Shown here: positions 35,521 through 46,830 of the stretch, one piece after another | Layout of the letters: each line of letters opens with the position of its first letter | Numbering within the stretch: position 1 is the stretch's first letter | Assembly: GCA_050084985.1 (NCBI GenBank) | Contig: JBITNC010000001.1 | Coordinates: forward strand, 21,514,001-21,578,000 | Origin: Nageia nagi | Lineage: Eukaryota; Pinophyta | Length of the DNA stretch: 64,000 nucleotides | Direction: 5' to 3' | Translations under genes and position numbers: made by a program | Notes under the pieces: model-generated | Seen by the model: only the letters and a program-made list of their open reading frames with translations | What the model was told of the DNA's origin: nothing | Databases searched by the model: none

Positions 35521-36010
35521 TGTAGACAACTCAGCATGAAATCCATTTCACTCCACATCACCTGGCTGAGGCATTTTCTTACATAGTTTAATAGGCTACT
35601 ATGATTGGAGGCTATGCAGTTGGTGGCTAAGCAAGAAATATACTAAAACTATTTAATTTGATGAAGTAGTTGGGAATAGACCTAACAATGTAACGTTTGT
35701 ATGTGTTTCACTTACATGCAGCCATGGTGGTGTAATGGATGTGAGCTATAAATACTTTAATTGCAAACCAACTTAAGTAGAGCATGAGAAAAAGGGACAC
35801 TTGACTAACTTCAGACGAGCTCCAGAAACTAGCTCCAGATGAGCTCTAGAAACAAACTTTAGATGAGCTCCAAAAAGGGTCTAGCACTAGAAAGCGTCTA
35901 GCACAGAAAGCATCTGAAGTTTAGCTCCAAAAACTATTTTTAAAAGTTTCTAAACTGTTTGAAGCTCTAGGATTGTAATCTTGCTCCATAGTAATGCAAT
36001 CTGTTATTTG
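35521..36010 (+). repeat. 3' LTR of nested copia (right end unresolved)
   Basis: The start at TGTAGACAAC is clear. A TATA-like ctataaata lies at 35746-35754. Downstream, 35810-35940 holds short repeats built on agatgagctccaaaa and gtctagcacagaaagc, as in LTR leader regions. The word gtaatgcaatctg near 35990 looks like the usual AT-rich LTR tail, but I cannot fix the CA end. Confidence 0.65.
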
Positions 36011-36550
36011 ATGTTCCAATATTGTGTAATGGTAAAAATTGTTCATAAAGTAGCTTTATGTCCCTCCTAGCCTATGATTGATAAAGCTATAATAGGAAGT
36101 GATGGAAAAGAAGTAGAAGCAATCATAGATTGATAGTAGCAAACTTAGAAACAAACACCCATTGAATAGGTTCTCAAAACTCCAAAGTATTCTTCACTCT
36201 CAAAATACAAGCAAGTGATAATGAAAGAGGTCAAGCCCTTTTTATATGATTTTAAGAGCACATATTCTTAGATAGTCTCAATTTACACAACTATGGATTA
36301 CAAGTAGGTAAATGAAGTAGTTAGTCAGAATCAACATGAAATATGCCATTGTCTAAGTTTTATAGTTTTCAAAAATTCCTTAAGAAAAGGATTTCCCACA
36401 ATCTTCTTTTGTCAAGTATTAAGGACCATAGGTGGTGTGGTTTTGTCAAAATAGATCATGTGCATTCCTTATTATTTTAGATTGAACATCTTGATTTGCT
36501 GGACAAGATGAAGAATTACTTATATGGCTATATCTTGGATTATATTTTAT
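36010..36550. other. Spacer of the gypsy element between nested copia and minisatellite
   Basis: No coding signature. One GGACCATAGGTGGT word lies near 36423, of the same type as the palindromes around the PMD pseudogene, which supports this stretch belonging to the same element. Confidence 0.45.
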
Positions 36551-36637
36551 TATATGCCTTTTGTCATGTAGTTTTGGCTCCCATATACATATCATGGGTC
36601 TTTAGCATGAGATTTCAAGTATTATCACATATTATCA

Positions 36638-37118
36638 TGCCTCTTGGTGTAGATTTTTAGCTCTCATTATATCTTGCCTCTTGGTGTAGAGTTTTAGCTC
36701 TCATCATATCATGCCTCTTGGTGTAGAGTTTTAGCTCTCATCATATCATGCCCCTTAGCATAGAGTTTTAGCTCTCATCATATCATGCCCCTTTATGTAG
36801 AGTTTCAACTCTCATCATATCATACCTCTTACTGTAGATTTTTAGCTCTCATCATATCATGCCCCTTGGTATAGAGTTTTAGCTCTCATCATATCATACC
36901 CCTTAGCATAGAGTTTTAGCTCTCATAATATCATGCCCCTTGGTGTAGAGTTTTAGCTCTCATCATATCATACCCCTTAACGTAGAGTTTTAGCTCTCAT
37001 CATATCATGCCTCTTAATATAGAGTTTTATCTCTCATCATATCATGACTCTTAGCATAGAGTTTTAGCTCTCATCATATCATGCCTCTTGGCATCGAGTA
37101 TTAGCTCCCATATATACA
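36638..37118 (+). repeat. 37-bp minisatellite, 13 copies
   Basis: Copies of tgcctcttggtgtagagtttt plus agctctcatcatatca start at 36638, 36675, 36712, 36749, 36786, 36823, 36860, 36897, 36934, 36971, 37008, 37045 and 37082, with exact 37-bp spacing and no indels. Diverged copies extend to about 36553 and 37270. There are no unique spacers, so this is a tandem repeat. It sits ~0.6 kb before the 3' LTR of the gypsy element; tandem arrays upstream of the 3' LTR are known in Tat/Ogre-type elements. Confidence 0.93.
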
Positions 37119-37742
37119 TGCTATGGAGTTCAATTCTTATATGGCTACAATATGCCATTTGGTGTGAAGTCTCAGCTACCATTTTATTGTAGATATGCAA
37201 AAATTAGCTCTTATCATATTATATCAAGCCTCTTGGCATGAAGTTGAGCTCCCATTCTACTACAATATGCTATTTTCTCATGTTTTTCAAAGTTGTCGTA
37301 TGTCATATGTTGTCTTGTTGACAAGGTCTTGGTATGGTCATGTGTGGTCATGTATGATCATGTGTTGTCATGTGTAATCATGTGTGGTCATATGTGGTCA
37401 TGGGTTGTCATGTATTGTATTGTGGTTAGTATCTTGTTATGTCATGTTGTCTTGCTCTTACTATCTGATGTCCTTGGGCCATCAAGCATGCCATCATGTG
37501 TTGCTAGTATCATGATAAGGGGTAGATTGAAAAACATCACTGTAGGGAGTTTTCTCAACCCATATGTAGTTTTTATAGGTTTTTATATATTACAATATTC
37601 ATTGAAATTCAAATCGATTAGTGTTGGTATTATGCTTATCAATGCTTGCTAATATTTCATTGCTATGACATCTTGGTTGTACTTTGAATGAAAAATCTCA
37701 ATGCACCTAGTGATATCAATTTATCATCTAAAGTAGAGCATA

Positions 37743-38559
37743 TGTTATTGCATAAAATTTATTTATGCATTTAAATAAATACATTTTGCTTGCACTAATA
37801 CACACCTAGAATATTTAATGCAATGATATCAATGCTTATATTGAATATGATCATAATGTCAATGTTTATTTTGAATATGGTTATGATATCAATGGTTATA
37901 TTGAATATCATTATATATTATACCCTATTTATGTAGGTACATGCTAACCTAAGGAGTAGGTCATATTATTATCTATATAAATAGGGTTCTAATATTAAGT
38001 CCACATCAAGGAGATACATGATCCCATATTTAGTCTTAGTGGTGGCAATCCTTTAGGTGTCTCTTAACACTGCCATTCAAGGCTATGGTTTGTGTACTTC
38101 CTTACATGAGCTATTCTGATGCTAATGATCTATATTGACATCACATCTCTATTCAAAACATACATATGCAAGTACTTGACTTGGTTTGAGAACAAAAGGC
38201 ACTTTGATGAAGATCATTGATGCTCCTTATTCATGCTAAATACACCACTAGTGCTCCTTTTGAACACCATATAGATTGCATGTGGTCCTATTTTTGCAAT
38301 ATTTCAAGTCATAGCTTTTGGATCAAGATTCTTTTGCCATCAACACATCAAATACATCATCATCCTCTAGTGTTAGGTATGCATTGCAAGGTAAGTATAT
38401 AAATTATAGTTCTTGATTGGTATTATCATCCTAATTCTAGAGTGGCTATACTCTTCATCCATTTTTTCTGTGTGGTCTAAATTGCTATCTGTAGCTTGAA
38501 AGAAGTATCTTGGGCTTGTAATTATTTATTTATTTGCATTCTCAAAATGTTTGTAAATA
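37743..38559 (+). repeat. 3' LTR of the PMD-bearing gypsy element
   Basis: The LTR is 817 bp, starting TGTTATTGCATAAAA, and pairs with 25372-26188 along its whole length. A TATA-like ctatataaataggg lies at 37971-37985. The end reads TA where the partner has CA. Confidence 0.88.
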
Positions 38560-39187
38560 ATCATGATGATTAATATATTATATGAAAGGGCTACATGTCA
38601 TTTATGCTCCTTAAATTCCACCTTCTTGTTAATTTTTGATGCAATATATTATTGTTTATTTGATGAGATTTGAAGTGTGTATATGAGATAGATCACATGG
38701 TATGAATATAGATCACATCTTCTATGAGCATGATATATGTGAGAGATATGGTATATTTTTCTTTATATAAATCATTATGGTGTTCTTAATAGAAAATATT
38801 TTTCTTCACATCTTGTTTATATTTATTTAGAAGAAATTTATTAGCTATTGGTTTAAGATTTCTATTTATGGATATTTTATCTTCCTAGGAATAAAAATTA
38901 TGAATAAATTTAATTTCTTGATGATTTCTTAGAGGATACCTAGTTGCACTTTAATATGCTTAGATTTCATCTACTAAAATTATTAATTGGATTGAAATAA
39001 TTATTCATTTACTATTGTGATGAAGACTCATATTGTAAATTTTTTATCTGTTTAGATTAAGGGGGAAACATAAAATTAATCCTTGAGGTGGATCTTTTGA
39101 GGATATTTATTATATTCCAATAGAGGAGATTATTATACAAACCTTAACATATGTTGATTTTAATTCCTTTCTTCACCCCTTTCTAAT
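38560..39187. other. AT-rich spacer
   Basis: No gene is recognised. An attaagggggaaacataa word near 39057 is purine-rich like a PPT but has no LTR after it. Confidence 0.4.
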
Positions 39188-39330
39188 TAAGGGGGGAATG
39201 TTGGAAATATAATCATTAGGGATTGAGCTTAATTTAAAATATTGTAAATACTATAAAACACATATTTATCATATGATAGTGTTTTATATATATTTATAGA
39301 ACTTGTATTATCATATCTTATCATTTTGTC
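39188..39330 (+). mobile_element. Copia 3' end remnant: PPT plus LTR start
   Basis: AAGGGGGGAA (39189-39198) is followed by TGTTGGAAATATAATC at 39199, the form of a copia PPT joined to a 3' LTR. No RNase H tail is readable upstream and no partner LTR is present, so only a fragment survives. Confidence 0.5.
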
Positions 39331-41040
39331 ATTAGTTTTTATGTAACATTTCTTGCAAGGCAATTCAATGATACTTAAGCATTTTTAACATTGTATCTCG
39401 TTTGTCTAAACAATTTACTAATCATTTATATAATCCTATAGGGTCATATTCATCTATATGATCCTAAGTATGTTTTATAAATATGTGACATGGACTCCAT
39501 TTTTTAGGACTAACACTTCATTTTCACAATCAGTTTTGTGATCTTACACCTTGAGCATAAAAATATTATCTTTGGAGGATAATTTCACATCTTGATCACA
39601 ATAAATTTTTGTCAAAGTCATTATCATAGACTTGTTATTTGTTATAATATCCTATTAAATATTATTAATAATATTTAAATCTTATCATATCATTTTCAAA
39701 TACCATGTTATCTTGCATCATAAGCATAAACATATTTTCTAGTATCTTGTTGAGCTAAGGCCTTGCCCTACTTGATCCACCACAAAGTCTTCAAGATTTT
39801 TGGTTTAAGGTATCTATTAGTATTCATTATTTTCCTTAAAACCCAATAAATACAACTTGCAAACAAAGACTTCAAGACTAAGGACTACATTCTCATTTCT
39901 TAATCTTGTCAATTCATCACATCATAGGAAAACTTTGGTAACAAAGTATGTTTAGTGATTTAAATGTAGGGAATTAGGCTTTACAAAATGGTGATCATGG
40001 TGGGAACTCTTGTAATTATTATGGATATTTCCCATTTCTTGGTGAGTTTTGAAGATTCATTCTATCTAAAACTTGTACGAGAGATTATTAGGAAAGTACA
40101 AAATTGGATCTAAAAATTCCAAAGCCTCAATCATTCATTATACCAAATTGTTCTCCTCACAAGAAATTATGATTATAAATCATACTAATATGTAATGATT
40201 GAACTTTGCATTATCATATTATTGCATCATCATTTTGCTTATTATATTTGTATTTAATCTCATAGTCCTAGGCTTCTATTGGGGCATGTGGACTTCTTTT
40301 CCATGGCCTCATCCATACTCAAATTTCATCACTAAAGTGTGTACCCCCTCTATTTTTGGCATTGTCATATAGGGGATACTTATGACACCCTTATATAATT
40401 TTCTACACCCCTAAAAGATTAAGCCTTTACCTTTTAAATTCTTTTCTAGAATCATCAGTAGGGAAAACAAAAAAAAAATGTTTCAAAATTTAAATTACAT
40501 TAAAATAAATTATTATTAAAAAATAAGTTTTTCAAATTGAACAAAGAAGCAACTAGAAAAATAATAAAAAATTGTTATATTTCCCTATTGCTATCTTCAT
40601 CATATAGGCTATTATCTTTTTTGAAAGAGTATATCATAGGTTGGGTGAATTACATTGCATACATTAAAATATTTTAAACAAGAGTTAGGATTGGTATTAT
40701 TTTGCTTTTTTTTCTTGGTATTATTACAATCTTGCACCTTTACTTGTCTAAATTCTTATATTGAGATATATTATCCTACCTACACTTTCACACACCATGG
40801 ATGAGAATCCTAGTTCAGTAATAGTCTAACACCAAGGGTATTGATAATATAATTTGCATTTGATTCAACCATAAGAATAAATAAATTGTCACTTTGAGAA
40901 ACTATGTAAATACTATATGCATTTGATATCTCATCCCTTTTTTTTTTCAAATATCCTTTCATATTCCATTATGAATCTTACCAAACCCTTTGGATCAAAT
41001 AAATCTTCTTTGGATTTCACTAAGTCCATAATTAATGGTG
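39330..41040. other. AT-rich spacer
   Basis: I see no gene, repeat or RNA signature that can be defended. Confidence 0.4.
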
Positions 41041-41046
41041 ATAACT

Positions 41047-43250
41047 TTAGACCAAAAAATCAAACCAAATAGAAATATCCTTCTTAAATATTTTTTTAAA
41101 GTATTGACTTTCCTTCAACCTTTTATACCATAGATATCCTTCGTGTATTAATTCATCATATTCATTTTTGTCAAGGAACCTACTAGGGTTTGAATGTAAC
41201 CAATGAGAGATTATTACAATATAAATTGAACAAGTATAAAACCCTTCAACAAAACTACTTAGTTGGTTTATTAATGCAAAATAGAACTTTATATGTAGTG
41301 AAAATATCTTATCCCTACTCATAAAGTCATTATGTTACTGAATTGCCATACCAGCTCCATTATAATCAACATCATCTAGCTACTTGTGCAACTATTGCAT
41401 ATTTTATTTATATACATTAAGAAAAAATCAATTATATATGTCTTTATTTTTCACCTATTTGTAATAATAGATTTGAAATTGCTAATTTTTATAAAAATAA
41501 TATTATTGATAAAAAAGAACATTATATGTTTTCATATTCACTTCTCCTTTGTCTTATCTTCTTCTACTTCTTTTGTTTCATCCTCTAACTTTTGTGTATA
41601 TTTATCTACATGTTATTTTGTTCACTCCTTATTATTCATAGAAGAAAAATTAATAGTTAAGTATTGAAAAAGATACAATTTTTTTATATATTTAATATCA
41701 TTTAGGGTTAATTTTGTGCACATATTGCTTATGACATGCTTGACACTAGTTTTCACATGCTCACCTCCTCTATCTTTTTCCTTCTTCTCCCTTTGTTTCC
41801 TCCTATGAAGTTTGTGTAAATTGTTGTGTCCACTCCATTACATCTACAACATTAGCTTATATAACCCTATTCTATTTTCTTCCATACTCATGTAATTCTT
41901 CTTTTGTACCATCCTTAGGTTGCATATGAAAAAAATGAAGATTAAAACAAAAATCTTAGGAAAAAATGTCTTTAGTATAATGGAACAAAGGAACAACATA
42001 ATTATCACTTATTCATTTGCACAAGAAATGATCTAGTTTTGTAACAAATTTCCAATAATGTAGTCAATCATATCATAACACTCTTAACAATGTCTCCAAT
42101 TATTTTAGTATCTCCATTAGAGATCCGTAGCTAGTAATGGTCAAAGTAAGATTCCTTCACTTGTACTAAAATGTGTACCTATCCAATCCTGGCACCATGG
42201 AAAGACCCATCTAGATCATCATTAAGCACAATAATAGACCCAAGTAGTTTACCATCATGAGAATGAAGGTCCACCTCTTATTCTTTTTTAATTTCCTTAA
42301 TGACAAATCCAAATGATATGTCATTTCAATCTATTTCTCCACTATTGCCATGCCTTATCAATATGTTAGAATAACAAGGTTTAGAGGATATCAAGTATTT
42401 TTTAAAAATGGAATTTACTAAAGTATTTTTTGTTATGAAAAATAATAAATAGAGTTAAAAAGAATCCATTACCTCTTCATCATCCTCCATTGGAACATCC
42501 TAATATGGATACCCTTTTCCTTTTTGAAAATTATTTAAGACATATTTTGTAATAACATGTGTATTTTAAGTAATGGTTGCATTCTCATTTTGCATGTCAA
42601 AATTAATAATTTCTTAATCTATGTTTTGCATAATACTGATGCCTAATATATCCTTCAATTTCAAACAATCATGTGCTTTTATGCACTCACATTTGATATG
42701 ATACAATCTTTGTATTTTTTATTTTCCTCTCCATTATATATTTCAATTTTATCCAAGATCTCTTTTTTGGCTCCTTTTGACAAACTATGAAAATTAGGGA
42801 CATTTTCATCAAAATACTATTTTTGTTTCAATATATGATGTGGAGGATTATGATATTTGTGAAGTACCTTATTTATATCCTTCTTTTCAATCACATATCT
42901 ATCTTTAAAATACTCATATGGCTTAGGGGTTCTATCAACTAACTTCCTTCCTCTTTTAAACTAAGGAATTGGTGGAGAACCTTTGTGTTCTTTACTCCTA
43001 TGCATATTTAATCTACTACAATCATTCTTTCTTACTCTATTGAAACTTTTACATTGTCCAAGGTAGTATAAGTATTGTATCCTCCCAACCTTCCTAGTAG
43101 TTTCCCATTCTCCATTCACATAATATATGAAAATCTCCTAGGATTAGGAACCCATTGTACCAACCTTAAGTCTTCTTCAAGAAGTTGTAAGTGGACTTCT
43201 TCATTAGCTTGTAAGAAGTGAATGAGGTCAAATAATAAAATGTTGAATAT
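41047..43250 (-). pseudogene. Possible decayed minus-strand ORF, unknown family
   Basis: The stretch 41322-41047 (ending NEYDELIHEGYLWYKRLKES ... KDISIWFDFL) and readable pieces around 43210-43080 (LQANEEVHLQLLEEDLRLVQ, WVPNPRRF) and 42690-42620 (YHIKCECIKAHDCLKLKD) suggest broken coding sequence on the minus strand. I do not recognise it, and the pieces may be unrelated. Confidence 0.25.
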
Positions 43251-43925
43251 ATTGTATGCCCAACAAGAAATGTAGAAATACCAACCATTATAATATAAAG
43301 TCTCCTTCCACCAATGTATTTTTAAGATCGACTCCTTCTCTAATTTGTACTTACAAAATAGAAACTCATTATTGTAATAAGTACTATTTTTGAGAAAATA
43401 TTTATAAAATATAGGTGATGAGGTACAAAATTAATGAGGGGTATAGTTAGATATTTTATATAAAAAATACTTCAAAGTTATAAATTTTTCACTAGCCAAT
43501 CAAGAAAAAAAATAAAAAAACAAAAAACTAGAAACATTAGGCTACTTGGGCTCGGATGAATGAACAAAAAAATTAAAAATTAAAAAGCTTAAAAAATATT
43601 ATTTTATGACAAATTGAAATTATTTATTTCCCTAGGTACAAGCAAGATCAAATCATAAAAAACTTCCATTAAAGGATTTAAATAATTCAAAGCATTATTG
43701 TAGTCACTAGAAATAAATTAGTGTTAAGAATTTGAGAAGAAGAATCAATTAAGGCAAGAGTAGATGAAGTTATCAAAGAGAAGAAAGGGAAATTATATGT
43801 AAGCTCTTGTGACTCTAGCCAAAACAAGTAACCTTCATTCAAACCATTTTAAATCCAACTCCATTGGAGGTTATTAACATCAATATTCTTATTTTTGAGA
43901 CCAAGATTGATGTTGATAGGGTAGA

Positions 43926-44448
43926 TGAGAAGTATTCTACTTTCATTAATATAAAAAATTAAATTATTACATATATAAATTTTGGATAAACCTAGAAATA
44001 GATTATGTTAAATATAAACTCAAGTTACATGATCACAACTTGTTACAATATAATGTAAAAGAAAGCTAAAATATGCTAAATCTATCCTAGGATACTAGGA
44101 GATAATTGGGTGAAACATAAACCCAAAATAGAAAAAACAATGGTAAAAATGAGGACAAAATGGTAAAATTATGTTTGTTATTTTAAGCTTGTTGGGATCT
44201 ATTTATAAGTATAGTTGCTAGGTGTTCAAGATTCTAGGTGTCATAGATTTGGGGCTAGGCATAGTGCACCTAGAGAAGCTAGGCACTATGTGCTTGATTA
44301 TACGCATAGTGCACCTATGAATAGAGAGAAATTTCTTGTAGAAAACTCAAACCTTAATGCAGGGCATTGTGTACCTATGAATAGTGAGTAATTTATTTTA
44401 GAAATCTTAATCTTATACCTCATGTATTGAGACAAATTTTCAATATCA
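43926..44448 (-). repeat. 3' LTR of the old copia
   Basis: The LTR is 523 bp; sense start TGATATTG, sense end near CTTCTCA. It contains repeated boxes of the form gcatagtgcacctatgaata followed by gagagaaattt, at ~44300-44400. It aligns along its full length with 47863-48382 despite heavy divergence. Confidence 0.8.
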
Positions 44449-44457
44449 TCCTCCTTG
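44449..44457 (-). promoter_or_regulatory. Polypurine tract of the old copia
   Basis: Sense reads AAGGAGGA directly before the 3' LTR start TGATATTG. Confidence 0.7.
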
Positions 44458-44519
44458 ATGTTGAGGGAACTTACTAATAGGCTTCTCATATTTAGAAACT
44501 AAGTTTTAATAACTCCTTT

Positions 44520-45300
44520 TGTATAGATATCTAAAACATTCCATAGAATATTGCAATGTTTGAGATTTATGATATCCTTCTCTACCATATCCCAAATGAA
44601 GTGATACTTCATGTCAAAATATTTGGATTTGCTATGATGGAATAGATCATCAACATATAAACACACAAGTAGGATATTTTAATATTTTTCAATGATTTAG
44701 AGAGTGGACTCACTTTTGGTCCTTATAAATCCATATTGATGGAAGTAATAATCAATCCTTGCATACCAAGCTCTTTGATCTTGCTTGAGGCCATAGAATA
44801 CCTTTTTTAGCTTATACATAATATTTTCACTTCTTTCTATCTCAAGGCCTTGAGGTTATTGCACATAGACCTCTTCTAGAAAATAGCCATTAAGGAATGC
44901 ACTTTTGAAATCAATATGATTCACTAGCCAATCTTTTTGGGAAACTAAGGAAAGAACTAATCTAATTGTCTCTTGTCTCACTACTAGAGAAAATGTCTCA
45001 TCATAATTGATGTCATATCATTGGTTGAAACCCTTTTATAAGCCTTGCTTTATGTTTCTCAATGCTTATATCAACATATATTTGATCTTATAAACTCATT
45101 TTCACCTAACATGTTTCTTTCCTTTTGTAAGTTCCTAAGTATCAGTCCTATTGATTGAAGAAATCTCTTCCTCCATAGTCTTCATCCATGAATCATTAGT
45201 GCAAGCTTGATCATAGTTATATGGTTGAATCTCTATGCTAGTTTTCAAAACATAGTTGAATACATCACCTTTAGATTCACCATTATAACTTGATCATGTT
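44520..45300 (-). pseudogene. copia RT fused to RNase H tail by deletion
   Basis: RT motifs in sense order are ETFSLVVRQETIRLVLSL (near 45000), [32 protein letters not shown], and the intact CLYVDDL near 44655-44685. Immediately after YVDDLF the reading becomes HHSKSKYFDMKYHFIWDMVE (44640-44580), the last ~40 residues of copia RNase H, followed by a degraded DIYTKG. The join is in frame. The missing part would be roughly 700 bp (RT thumb, connection and most of RNase H). Confidence 0.82.
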
Positions 45301-45499
45301 CACTTTCTTGGATCCTTGTGAATCTCCTTGAGAAATTTTGATTCAACATTTGGTTTTATGGGTGTGTTTGAAGTGTTCTTTTATCTTACTTGCTTCTTCT
45401 ACCTTGGAAATTGAAGACTTTTCTTTGATAATTTGATCCAAAGGCTACACTTTAAAGAATCTATCTTCAATGGTATCATTATCATCAATGGTTTTTGAT

Positions 45500-46830
45500 G
45501 ATCTCATTCTCCCTCTTCATCAAAAATCACATCTCTAGATACAAAAACCTTATAGATTTTTGGATTATACAATCTATAGGCCTTGTTGTTCTCATAATAA
45601 ATAAGAAAAATAAATTCTTGAATTTTAGGATCTAACTTTCTCCTATTTTCATTTGGAATTTATACATAAGCAAGACAACCAAAAACTCTAAAATGCTTAA
45701 CAATAGGTTTTTTTCTCATACCATTCCTCATAAGGTGTGATGCCATCCAAGCTTGAAGTTTGAATTCTATTCAAGATATATATTGTTATCATTACTTCAT
45801 CATCCTAATACATATTGCTCAATGTTTTTCTTTGAAACATGCTTATACCCATTTCTACTATGGTTCAGTTCTTCCTTTTTGATACACTATTTTATTGTGG
45901 AGTATAGGCAACTATGAGTTTCCTCTTTATTCCATAATCCTTACCAAAATTGAGGAAGTCATTAGAGAAAATCTCTCCTCCTCTATTAGTAATTAAACAC
46001 TTCATAAAATATTCATTTTTCTTCTCTACATGAGTTTTGAAATATTTAAAACAATCAAAAGCTTGATCCTTGGAAGTTAGGAAATAAATCTAACACATCC
46101 TCGCATCATCATCTATGAAAGTAAGGAAATATGATTTCTTACCAATACTTATGTTTTAATGGAAATAAAAATGTTCAAATGCACCAATTGAAGGGGATAT
46201 GAAGCTCTTCAAGCTTGGCCTCTTAGAAACTTCATCTATGAGTGCTTTCCCAAAGCACATCATTCACACATTGTCTTCTCTTCTTTGATCTTGGGTAGCC
46301 CATGAACCATTTGTTGAGATGCTAACAATTTCATACTTGGGTAGCATAGATGGCCATATCTCATATGCCAAATCTAACTCTTCTTATCTAGAGCTATATT
46401 TGCTAGTTTGGTATAATATCCTCCAAATTTGAGTGGAAATAATCTATTCTTGGTCATTTGAAGCATAGTGACCAACCTATGACCATTGTTTTTATCATAT
46501 ATTACACACTTTCCATATTAAAAAATAAGCTTATAGTTCTTCTCTATAATTTTTCCCATACTTAGTAAATTACATTTAAGTAAATTATGTTTAATATTGG
46601 GAGTATAGTAGATTCTATTTACCTTCTTGGTACCTTGTTTGGTATTGACCTCTATGATTCCCATGCCTTCTATGGCCAATGTGTTGTCATCTCCAAGTTT
46701 TATCTTGGTTTTGAAAGAGTTTTCCATTGAATCAAGCAACTCCTCTTTTCTGATCATGTGATTAGAAGCACTAGTATCAAGAATCCATGTTTCATTGAGA
46801 TTTTGATTTGTCTTCCCATAAGAAATAAAT
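45500..46830 (-). pseudogene. copia protease and integrase (old element)
   Basis: The protease loop reads WILDTSASNHM near 46770-46800; Gly of D-S/T-G is Ser. The open stretch 46757-46518 continues with SFKTKIKLGDDNTLAIEG, the region after protease. Integrase is readable near 46230-45850 in several frames: FLTFIDDDARM, then LITNRGGEIFS, where the catalytic Asp of SDRGGE is Asn, then SVSKRKN, where the Glu of VAERKN is Lys. It cannot be active. Confidence 0.78.

Larger units (their letters stand above)
31150..36010 (+). mobile_element. Nested Ty1/copia retrotransposon, decayed
   Basis: Plus-strand order is LTR end (CA at 31222-31223), PBS (31226-31237), gag (31331), protease, integrase, RT, RNase H (to ~35465), PPT (35509-35520), then a 3' LTR starting TGTAGACAAC at 35521. 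It lies inside the PMD-bearing gypsy element, so it inserted later. I could not find where the 3' LTR ends, and the sequence just before the PBS does not match the 3' LTR, so the two ends are not a normal LTR pair as they stand. Confidence 0.85.
25372..38559 (+). mobile_element. Non-autonomous Ty3/gypsy element carrying gag, an antisense PMD gene and a minisatellite; host of a nested copia
   Basis: Two LTRs of 817 bp each (25372-26188, 37743-38559) flank a 13.2-kb unit. Five-base flanks are ATCAA and ATCAT, so a target duplication with one change is likely. A PBS-like TGG follows the 5' LTR. Inside, in order: gag on the plus strand, one 37-bp repeat unit, a plant mobile domain pseudogene on the minus strand, a nested copia, a 13-copy array of the 37-bp unit, and the 3' LTR. 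I find no protease, RT or integrase belonging to this element. Antisense extra ORFs are known in some Tat-lineage elements (Grande, Retand); a gag-only element with an antisense PMD is unusual. LTR divergence of roughly 10 percent by eye means an old insertion. Confidence 0.85.

Noticed and set aside
36638-37118. CRISPR-like regular 37-bp repeat
   Set aside because: Units abut with no unique spacers, and the DNA is plant nuclear; it is a minisatellite.
44298-44489. Small open frame with repeated SLFIG motif, also at 48160-48369
   Set aside because: Both lie within the LTRs of the old copia; the similarity reflects LTR pairing and internal LTR boxes.
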